DNA of 5,200 bases from contig PMOU01000230.1 of NCBI GenBank assembly GCA_003161205.1, forward strand, positions 7,323 through 12,522, in the 5' to 3' direction. The notes below the pieces were generated by a model. It worked only from the letters and a program-made list of their open reading frames with translations, made no database searches and was not told the DNA's origin. Below, piece by piece: positions 1-4,822 of this stretch (position 1 is its first letter; the number at the start of each line of letters is the position of its first letter). The position numbers and the translations under genes were made by a program. The DNA is from Actinomycetota bacterium (lineage in GTDB: Bacteria; Actinomycetota; Actinomycetes; Streptosporangiales; Streptosporangiaceae).

Positions 1-281
<281 letters not shown>

Positions 282-560
282 CTAGCGGGCGCCGCCGGCC
301 ACCGCGGGAAGGACGGTGACGGTGTCGCCGTCCTTGACCGGGGTCTGCAGGCCGGCCAGGAAGCGGACATCCTCATCGTTCAGGTACACGTTGACAAAGC
401 GGCGCAGGCCGGCGTCGTCGACCAGGCGCGCGCGCAGGCCGCCGTGCCGTTCCTCCAGGTCGGAGAACAGTTCGGCGAGCGTGGACCCGGTCCCCTCGAC
501 TTGCTTGGCGCCGTCGGTGTACGTACGCAGGATCGTCGGGATGCGAACCTCGATGGCCAT
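282..560 (-). CDS. cysO: CysO, ubiquitin-like (MoaD/ThiS family) sulfur carrier protein
   Basis: A 92-residue beta-grasp protein starting MAIEVRIPTILR, with FVNVYLNDEDVRF at residues 55-67 and DGDTVTVLPAVAGG near the C-terminus, all hallmarks of actinobacterial CysO. Family members are adenylated and then thiocarboxylated at a C-terminal Gly-Gly. The thiocarboxylate is the sulfur donor for CysM, and the product cysteine is released by Mec. Here the Gly89-Gly90 pair is followed by Ala91-Arg92 and the stop, so the precursor seems to need removal of two residues before activation. The start is ATG 558-560, with GGAG at 569-572, eight bases upstream. An upstream in-frame ATG at 623 would add 21 residues with no family resemblance and overlap mec, so I reject it. 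The gene sits 59 bp downstream of mec and 51 bp upstream of cysM. The activating enzyme (MoeB/MoeZ type) is not in the window. Confidence 0.95.
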   Translation of the reverse strand: MAIEVRIPTILRTYTDGAKQVEGTGSTLAELFSDLEERHGGLRARLVDDAGLRRFVNVYLNDEDVRFLAGLQTPVKDGDTVTVLPAVAGGAR

Positions 561-619
561 GAGCAGCGCTCCACTGGTAGCTAGTGAGTCCTTGGCGTCC
601 AACCTGCCTGCAGGCCGAA

Positions 620-1027
620 TCATTCCACCACGGTGACCGGTTCCTCGCTGACCACGCCGTCGATGATCCGGTAGGAGCGGAATTCGGTCGCGTCCTGGTC
701 CCGGGTCGAGACCAGCACGTAGTGCGCTCCCGGCTCGCTGGCGTAGGAGATGTCGGTCCGGGACGGATACGCCTGGGTGGCGGTATGGGAATGGTAGATG
801 ACGATGGGTTCCTCGTCATTGTCTTCCAGCTGCCGCCAGAGGTGGAACAGCTCCATCGAGTCGAACTCGTAGAAGGTCGGCGACCTGGCGGCGTTGGTCA
901 TCGCGATGAACCGTTCCGGGCGGTCGCTCCCGGCCGGTCCGGCGAGCACGCCGCAGGCCTCGTCCGGGTGGTCTCGGCGGGCGTGAGCCACGATCGCGTC
1001 GTGCAGCTCGCGCGGAATGGTCAGCAT
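620..1027 (-). CDS. mec: Mec, JAMM/MPN+ zinc metallopeptidase that releases cysteine from CysO
   Basis: A 135-residue protein with a complete JAMM signature: Glu23 in DEACGVLAG, then His79-Ser-His81, exactly seven residues, Ser89, two residues, Asp92 (HSHTATQAYPSRTD). In the characterised family the two His and the Asp bind Zn and Glu23 positions the water. The known reaction is hydrolysis of the CysO-cysteine amide, returning CysO and free cysteine in the cytoplasm. Trimming of the CysO Ala-Arg tail is a plausible second job, by analogy with JAMM enzymes of the QbsD type (inference). I chose ATG 1025-1027 because it begins the conserved MLTIPRELHDAIVAHAR. The frame extends upstream to 1108, but that stretch overlaps the preceding gene and looks non-native. 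The start lies 11 bp after the DUF2017 stop, without a clear Shine-Dalgarno, which suggests translational coupling. Confidence 0.93.
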   Translation of the reverse strand: MLTIPRELHDAIVAHARRDHPDEACGVLAGPAGSDRPERFIAMTNAARSPTFYEFDSMELFHLWRQLEDNDEEPIVIYHSHTATQAYPSRTDISYASEPGAHYVLVSTRDQDATEFRSYRIIDGVVSEEPVTVVE

Positions 1028-1038
1028 GATGGTTGAGA

Positions 1039-1635
1039 CTAGTGCAGGGCCTGGACCAGGGATTCCTGGACCGCGCCGAGCCAGGCGTAGACCTCGTACG
1101 CGGTCCACTGCGGGTCATCCGGCTTCAGCCTGGCCCACTGATCCTCGAACTCCTCGGTGACGCCGAGCCGGACTCCGAGGGCGAGCCGGACGTCGTTCAG
1201 CGCCTTGAGCCAGGACAGGGCCTGGTCGTGGGTGAGCTGGATGCGGCCGCCCGTCTCGGGCAGCGTGTCCAGCATCTGCTGGGCGACCTCGTGCTTGGCG
1301 CTGCGCAGCGCGGGCTCGGTGTACCTGCGGAACTCCCCGGCCGCCTCCGGGTCGTCGGAGTACGCGTCGGGCAGCAGCCGGGCCAGCACCGGATCCTGCG
1401 GCGGGTGCGCGGCGCCCGGCTCGTGCAGCATCGCCTCCAGGGCGGCCAGGTCGTCCGGCAGGTCGCGGCCGGTTTCACGGTCAGCGGGGTCGCCTCCGCG
1501 TTCGGTCTCGCGGCCGGCGGAGTCGGGGTCGACCAGCGCCATGATCTGGCCGACGAGGTTGCGCAGCAGCGTCGCCTCGGCCGCGGCGAGGAAGGCGCGC
1601 GCGCCGCCGCCGCGGACCGACCGGAAGGGTTCCAT
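1039..1635 (-). CDS. DUF2017 family protein of unknown function
   Basis: A 198-residue soluble protein with no signal peptide or membrane segment. Its recognisable blocks are DPVLARLLPDAYSDDPEAAGEF (residues 81-102), then RRYTE, and a C-terminal WLKALNDVRLALGVRLG (142-158) followed by TEEFED. These match the actinobacterial DUF2017 family (Rv1332-like), which some databases loosely call a transcriptional regulator. I see no helix-turn-helix, metal site or catalytic motif that supports this. Residues 39-58, rich in Arg, Glu and Asp with two RET motifs (RETERGGDPADRETGRD), look like a flexible, lineage-specific linker between an N-terminal helical part and the conserved core. It lies between clpS (81 bp upstream) and mec (11 bp downstream), so it is probably cotranscribed with both. 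The conserved placement hints at a role linked to proteolysis or sulfur metabolism, but that is inference. The start is ATG 1633-1635, with only a distant AAGG upstream. Confidence 0.88.
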   Translation of the reverse strand: MEPFRSVRGGGARAFLAAAEATLLRNLVGQIMALVDPDSAGRETERGGDPADRETGRDLPDDLAALEAMLHEPGAAHPPQDPVLARLLPDAYSDDPEAAGEFRRYTEPALRSAKHEVAQQMLDTLPETGGRIQLTHDQALSWLKALNDVRLALGVRLGVTEEFEDQWARLKPDDPQWTAYEVYAWLGAVQESLVQALH

Positions 1636-1716
1636 TGACGACAGTGTGCCTTAAGGGATCTGGTGCTCAGGGATCGGGCGCTGGCTGAGTGTTTTGACGG
1701 CTGGGTGTCCGGGCGG

Positions 1717-2007
1717 CTAGGTGTCCTGGCGGACGGTGGCCCACAGGCCGTAGCCGTGCAGGATCTCGACGTTGTGCTCCATTGCTTCCCGGGCGCCGGC
1801 CGCGACGACCGCCTTGCCCTTATGGTGCACGTCGAGCATCAGCTTGGTCGCCTTCTTCTTGGGGTAGCCGAAGACATGCTGGAAGACGTACGTGACGTAC
1901 GACATCAGGTTAACGGGGTCGTTCCAGACGATCGTGACCCATGGCTTGTCCTCTACCGGCTTTTCGGCGGATCGTGGAACTTCCACCTCAGCGGGCGCCG
2001 CGCTCAC
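1717..2007 (-). CDS. clpS: ClpS, N-degron adaptor of the Clp protease
   Basis: A 96-residue protein, typical ClpS length. It has a disordered N-terminal tail (residues 1-22), then [21 protein letters not shown] and a core containing [15 protein letters not shown]. Asn29-Asp30, Met35 and His61 correspond to the pocket residues that bind the N-terminal amino acid of N-degron substrates in characterised ClpS. The tail is the part that engages the ClpC/ClpA unfoldase. ClpS hands such substrates to ClpCP in the cytoplasm. The start is fixed by the ribosome binding site: GTG 2005-2007 has a perfect AGGAGG nine bases upstream. An upstream in-frame ATG at 2076 would overlap pncB by 35 bp and lacks family similarity. 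This is the first gene of the minus-strand group and is divergent from pncB. Confidence 0.95.
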   Translation of the reverse strand: MSAAPAEVEVPRSAEKPVEDKPWVTIVWNDPVNLMSYVTYVFQHVFGYPKKKATKLMLDVHHKGKAVVAAGAREAMEHNVEILHGYGLWATVRQDT

Positions 2008-2016
2008 TCCTACCCA

Positions 2017-2022
2017 CCTCCT
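2017..2022 (-). promoter_or_regulatory. clpS ribosome binding site
   Basis: On the minus strand the sequence reads AGGAGGTGGGTAGGAGTG. AGGAGG, the full anti-SD complement, is followed by a nine-base spacer and the GTG start of clpS. This is the strongest Shine-Dalgarno in the window and decides the clpS start. It is also one of few start-proximal signals here that imply a leadered mRNA. Confidence 0.85.
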
Positions 2023-2028
2023 ACTCCG

Positions 2029-2034
2029 TAGTCT
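2029..2034 (+). promoter_or_regulatory. Putative -10 element for leaderless pncB mRNA
   Basis: TAGTCT fits the actinobacterial TAnnnT -10 pattern and ends seven bases before the GTG start of pncB at 2042. This places the likely transcription start at or next to the start codon. No Shine-Dalgarno precedes that GTG, and I see no good -35. The element lies inside the expected clpS 5' leader on the other strand. It is predicted by pattern and spacing only. Confidence 0.45.
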
Positions 2035-2041
2035 TCCACCT

Positions 2042-3439
2042 GTGACCAATCTCGTGAACCACCAGCCTCCGCTCAATGACTCGCGCGGAACGGCCCCGCT
2101 TGAGGCGGCCTCGCAGGAGACGGCCCGGGCGGGGACGGCGCTGCTGACCGACCACTACGAGCTGACCATGCTGCAGGCATCGCTGCGTAGCGGCGCGGCC
2201 AGCCGCCGGGCCATCTTCGAGGTGTTCGCCCGGCACTTGCCGCACGGCCGCAGGTACGGCGTCGTGGCAGGCACCGGGCGGCTGCTCGACGCTCTCGAGC
2301 GGTTCCATTTCGGCCCGGCCGACTTGGAGTTCCTCGGCGGCGCGGGCATCGTGGACGCCCCGACACTGGCTTTCCTTGAATCGTACCGTTTTACCGGCAA
2401 CATCTGGGGCTACCGCGAAGGTGATTGTTACTTTCCCGGCTCGCCGATCCTCGTCGTGCAAGGCACGTTCGCCGAGGCCGTGCTGCTGGAAACCGTGGCC
2501 CTGTCGATCCTGAACCACGACTGCGCGATCGCGTCGGCCGCATCCCGGATGGTCACGGCGGCCGGCGGCCGGCCGCTGATCGAAATGGGCTCACGGCGGA
2601 CCCACGAGCGGGCCGCGGTCGCCAGCGCGCGGGCCGCCTACATCACCGGCTTCGCGTCCACCTCGAACCTGCGGGCGGCCTTCGAATACGGCGTGCCGAG
2701 CGCCGGGACCAGCGCGCACGCGTTCACGCTGGTCCACGACAGCGAGCGGCGCGCCTTCGAAGCCCAGATTGAGGCCCTCGGCCAGGGCACCACGCTGCTG
2801 GTCGACACCTACGCCGACGTGACCCGCGCGGTGCGGACCGCCGTGGAGGTGGCCGGCCCTGACCTGGGCGCGGTCCGGATCGACAGCGGCGACCTGCCGG
2901 TGGTGGCCCGGCAGGTCCGCGCGCTGCTCGACGAGCTCGGCGCGGTTAACACCAGGATCGTGCTGACCGGCGACCTGGACGAGTACTCGATCGCCGCGCT
3001 GGGGGCGATGCCGGTGAACGGGTACGGAGTCGGCACCTCACTGGTCACCGGGTCGGGCGCGCCGACGGCGGCGCTGGTGTACAAGCTGGTGGCCCGGGCT
3101 TCGGGTGACGGGGACGACGGCGAGCTGCAGCCGGTGGCCAAACGCTCGGTGGGCAAGCCGGGGCGGGGCGGGCGCAAGTGGGCGGTGCGGCACCGCGACG
3201 AGCACGGCACCGCGCTGAGTGAACGGGTCACCCTGCATCCGCCGCAGGCCGGGCCGCTGGACCGGGAACTGCTGGTGCCGCTGGTGGTTTCCGGCGAGAT
3301 CGTGGGGCGTGAGCATGTCTCGGCGGCGCGGGCGCGGCACCGGGAGGCGCTGGCCGAGCTGCCGCCGTACGCGCTGCAGCTGTCCCGCGGCTACCCCGCC
3401 ATCCCCACCGTCTTCGAGCCCAACGGGGACGAAGCGTAG
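2042..3439 (+). CDS. pncB: PncB, nicotinate phosphoribosyltransferase
   Basis: A 465-residue cytoplasmic enzyme that joins nicotinate and PRPP, with ATP hydrolysis, to form nicotinate mononucleotide in Preiss-Handler NAD salvage. The homologous region begins about residue 31 with [20 protein letters not shown]. Next come [47 protein letters not shown] (His188) and [15 protein letters not shown], where His226 aligns, from my memory of the family, with the autophosphorylated active-site His. Then come RIDSGDL (residues 279-285) and [12 protein letters not shown] from Asn326, the phosphate-binding end of the TIM-barrel-like fold. The length matches the long actinobacterial form. The frame is open back to 1892, but that would run through clpS. 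I chose GTG 2042, supported by a -10-like hexamer at leaderless spacing; GTG 2054 is an alternative. The first 30 residues are not recognisably conserved. pncA follows 74 bp downstream. Confidence 0.95.
   Translation: MTNLVNHQPPLNDSRGTAPLEAASQETARAGTALLTDHYELTMLQASLRSGAASRRAIFEVFARHLPHGRRYGVVAGTGRLLDALERFHFGPADLEFLGGAGIVDAPTLAFLESYRFTGNIWGYREGDCYFPGSPILVVQGTFAEAVLLETVALSILNHDCAIASAASRMVTAAGGRPLIEMGSRRTHERAAVASARAAYITGFASTSNLRAAFEYGVPSAGTSAHAFTLVHDSERRAFEAQIEALGQGTTLLVDTYADVTRAVRTAVEVAGPDLGAVRIDSGDLPVVARQVRALLDELGAVNTRIVLTGDLDEYSIAALGAMPVNGYGVGTSLVTGSGAPTAALVYKLVARASGDGDDGELQPVAKRSVGKPGRGGRKWAVRHRDEHGTALSERVTLHPPQAGPLDRELLVPLVVSGEIVGREHVSAARARHREALAELPPYALQLSRGYPAIPTVFEPNGDEA
2048..2076 (-). 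promoter_or_regulatory. Candidate promoter for the clpS group, inside the pncB 5' coding region
   Basis: On the minus strand TTGAGC (2076-2071) and GAGATT (2053-2048) are separated by 17 bases, an acceptable -35/-10 pair for a primary sigma factor. Transcription would begin near 2041, giving clpS a leader of about 34 nt that contains its AGGAGG. The -10 matches the consensus only partly. The site overlaps the first codons of pncB and points toward the pncB promoter. Confidence 0.35.
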
Positions 3440-3445
3440 CAGCGA

Positions 3446-3472
3446 GTAGCACGCTACGGGACCCTCGCAGGG
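3446..3472 (+). other. Small inverted repeats in the pncB-pncA gap
   Basis: The 74-bp gap holds GTAGC-AC-GCTAC (3446-3457), with a further direct GTAGC copy overlapping the pncB stop codon (3436-3440). It also holds CCCT-CGC-AGGG (3462-3472). Each stem is only 4-5 bp, and there is no T-tract. They could form a weak U-less terminator or an RNA processing structure before the pncA promoter, or be incidental in GC-rich sequence. Confidence 0.25.
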
Positions 3473-3500
3473 AGCTGACGGGCCTTCGGGGACCGCAGGA

Positions 3501-3506
3501 TACGGT
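3501..3506 (+). promoter_or_regulatory. Putative -10 element for leaderless pncA mRNA
   Basis: TACGGT fits TAnnnT and ends seven bases before the pncA ATG at 3514. CTGACG at 3475-3480 resembles a -35 but with a long 20-base spacer. The only purine-rich stretch near the start, GGTGGGG, ends three bases before ATG, too close for a normal Shine-Dalgarno. So pncA may have its own promoter in addition to readthrough from pncB. Confidence 0.5.
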
Positions 3507-3513
3507 GGGGTCT

Positions 3514-4083
3514 ATGCGGGCATTGATCATCGTTGACGTGCAGAACGACTTCTGCGAGGGCGGTTCGCTGGCCGTGACCGGCGGGGCCGCGGTGGCGCAC
3601 GCGATCGGCGATCATCTGGACGGCGACCACGGCTACGCGCACGTGGTGGCGACCAAGGATTTCCACATCGACCCGGGCGCCCACTTCTCCGATCACCCGG
3701 ACTACGCGGCCTCCTGGCCGCCGCACTGCGTGGCCGGGACAACCGGGTCCGACTTTCATCCGGAGCTGGACACCAGCGCGGTCGAGGCGGTCTTTCGCAA
3801 GGGCGCGCACGCGGCGGCGTACAGCGGATTCGAGGGCGCTGACGAGGCGGGCACACCGCTGGCCGACTGGCTGCGGGAGCGCGGCGTGGACGAGGTCGAC
3901 GTCGTCGGCATCGCCACCGACTACTGCGTGCACGCGACCGCTGCGGACGCGGCCCGGACCGGTTTCGCCACCCGGGTCCTGCTCGACCTCACCGCGGGCG
4001 TCGCCCCGGACTCCACCGCCAAGGCCATCGCGGACCTGCGCGCGGCCAACGTGGAGCTCACCGGCACCGTCCTCGGCGGCTAG
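3514..4083 (+). CDS. pncA: PncA, nicotinamidase (pyrazinamidase), isochorismatase-like hydrolase
   Basis: A 189-residue cytoplasmic enzyme converting nicotinamide to nicotinate and ammonia, and so feeding PncB. It starts MRALIIVDVQNDFCEGGSLA and can be numbered in register with M. tuberculosis PncA (186 residues) through the active site. The catalytic triad is Asp8, Lys96 (FRKGAH) and Cys138 (GIATDYCVHATA). The metal ligands are Asp49 and His51 (ATKDFH), His57 and His71 (SWPPHC). The cis-peptide region IATDYC has Tyr137 where I recall His in M. tuberculosis. All key residues are present, so the enzyme should be active and is likely also to hydrolyse pyrazinamide (inference from the family). 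I preferred ATG 3514 over an in-frame GTG at 3505 because MRALIIVDVQNDF is the conserved start and a -10-like box fits it. The DinB-family gene begins 56 bp after the stop. Confidence 0.96.
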   Translation: MRALIIVDVQNDFCEGGSLAVTGGAAVAHAIGDHLDGDHGYAHVVATKDFHIDPGAHFSDHPDYAASWPPHCVAGTTGSDFHPELDTSAVEAVFRKGAHAAAYSGFEGADEAGTPLADWLRERGVDEVDVVGIATDYCVHATAADAARTGFATRVLLDLTAGVAPDSTAKAIADLRAANVELTGTVLGG

Positions 4084-4126
4084 CCGGGATCATGCTGCCC
4101 GGCCCCGCGCGGGTCCCGGCGGGTGG

Positions 4127-4132
4127 CAGACT
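4127..4132 (+). promoter_or_regulatory. Putative -10-like element before the DinB-family gene
   Basis: CAGACT resembles the TAGACT-type actinobacterial -10 with one change at the first base. It ends seven bases before ATG 4140, the same spacing as the hexamers before pncB and pncA. There is no Shine-Dalgarno for that ATG and no convincing -35. It is the weakest of the three by itself and is supported by the repeated spacing. Confidence 0.35.
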
Positions 4133-4139
4133 GGCCGGC

Positions 4140-4727
4140 ATGGCCGGATTGGATCCGAAGGCGTACTTTCACCTTTACCTGCAGGAGGCCCGGGAGGCCC
4201 TGCTGTGGAAGCTGGACGGGCTCGGCGAGTACGACATCCGTCGCCCGCTGGTGCCGACCGGCACCAATCTGCTCGGGCTGGTCAAGCACGTGGCGGGCGG
4301 CGAGCTTGGGTACTTTGGGGACACGTTCGGCCGGCCGCACGGCGAGCGGTGGCCGGCGTTCGATCCCGATCAGCCCAACGCGGACATGTGGGCGACCGCC
4401 GACGAGTCGCGTGAGGAGATCGTCGGGCTGTACCGCCGGGCGTGGGCGCACTCGGACGCCACCATCGACGCCCTGCCGCTGGACGCCATCGGGCACGTGC
4501 CGTGGTGGCCGGCCGGGCAGAACGAGGTGACGCTGCACCACATCGTGGTCCGCGTGACCGCCGATACCCACCGGCACGCCGGCCAGGCGGACATCGTCCG
4601 GGAACTCATCGACGGTGCCGTCGGGATGCAGGACGGCAACGACAACCTGCCGCCGGGCGACCGGGCCTGGTGGGAAAGCTACCGAGCCCAGGTAGAGCGC
4701 GCCGCCCAGCAGGCCGGCCGCAGCTGA
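4140..4727 (+). CDS. DinB superfamily protein (DUF664 type), putative metal-dependent four-helix protein
   Basis: A 195-residue soluble protein starting MAGLDPKAYFHLYLQEAREALLW. It continues with LDGLGEYDIRRPLVPTGTNLLGLVKHVAGGELGYF and, near the C-terminus, DTHRHAGQADIVRELIDG. His50 (KHVAG), His144 and His146 (HRHAGQAD) are the expected three-His divalent metal triad of the DinB fold, a four-helix bundle. Relatives in actinobacteria include mycothiol-dependent isomerases and thiol transferases, but this DUF664 subgroup has no assigned reaction that I know of. An N-terminal extension from ATG 4092 is possible, but its 16 Pro/Gly-rich residues do not look native, and the DPKAYF-type start fits the family. 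Upstream, pncA ends 56 bp away. A cofactor link to NAD salvage is not shown by the sequence. The next gene is convergent. Confidence 0.85.
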   Translation: MAGLDPKAYFHLYLQEAREALLWKLDGLGEYDIRRPLVPTGTNLLGLVKHVAGGELGYFGDTFGRPHGERWPAFDPDQPNADMWATADESREEIVGLYRRAWAHSDATIDALPLDAIGHVPWWPAGQNEVTLHHIVVRVTADTHRHAGQADIVRELIDGAVGMQDGNDNLPPGDRAWWESYRAQVERAAQQAGRS

Positions 4728-4758
4728 CCGGAGCCGTCACACGCGGCGGCCGTCAATG

Positions 4759-4804
4759 ATCGTGGACCGCTATGAGCGTGGGAGCACGGTTAGATGTCCA
4801 CGAT
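4759..4804. terminator. Convergent-gap inverted repeat, candidate bidirectional terminator
   Basis: ATCGTGGAC (4759-4767) and GTCCACGAT (4796-4804) are perfect 9-bp inverted copies, 28 bases apart. The interval itself holds two mini-hairpins, CGCT-ATG-AGCG (4768-4778) and GTG-GGAG-CAC (4778-4787, sharing one base). The repeat sits in the middle of the 95-bp gap between the converging DinB-family gene and the right-edge gene. That is where a shared terminator is expected. It has no U-tail, which is common for actinobacterial terminators. A protein-binding operator is the alternative. Confidence 0.45.
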
Positions 4805-4822
4805 AAGGACGGCGCAGCTTTT

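Noticed and set aside
606..615. Perfect palindrome GCCTGCAGGC between mec and cysO
   Set aside because: It is ten bases with no loop, it includes a common PstI-type hexamer, and it lacks a partner site or conserved spacing. It is not distinguishable from chance.
584..1036. Plus-strand open frame of 150 codons opposite mec
   Set aside because: mec on the minus strand carries a complete JAMM motif over the same interval. The plus-strand product is a mirror artefact of codon bias.
1033..1638. Plus-strand open frame of 201 codons opposite DUF2017
   Set aside because: It mirrors the DUF2017 frame almost end to end and has low-complexity Gly/Arg/Val content. The minus-strand family match is decisive.
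1636..1716. CTCAG/CTGAG inverted repeat in the clpS-DUF2017 gap
   Set aside because: It is only a 5-bp stem with a 14-base loop and no T-tract. I see no terminator, RNA gene or promoter that I can support in this 81-bp gap.
1892..2041. N-terminal extension of pncB by 50 codons from ATG 1892
   Set aside because: It would run antisense through the first half of clpS, and the translated stretch shows no PncB similarity. GTG 2042 has a fitting promoter element.
2008..2076. clpS start at ATG 2076
   Set aside because: It would overlap the 5' end of pncB and add 23 Arg/Trp/Gly-rich residues unlike ClpS. A perfect AGGAGG supports GTG 2005-2007.
4092..4139. Upstream ATG 4092 as start of the DinB-family gene
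   Set aside because: The added residues are Pro/Gly/Arg-rich and not family-like. ATG 4140 begins the conserved helix and has the same -10 spacing as its neighbours.
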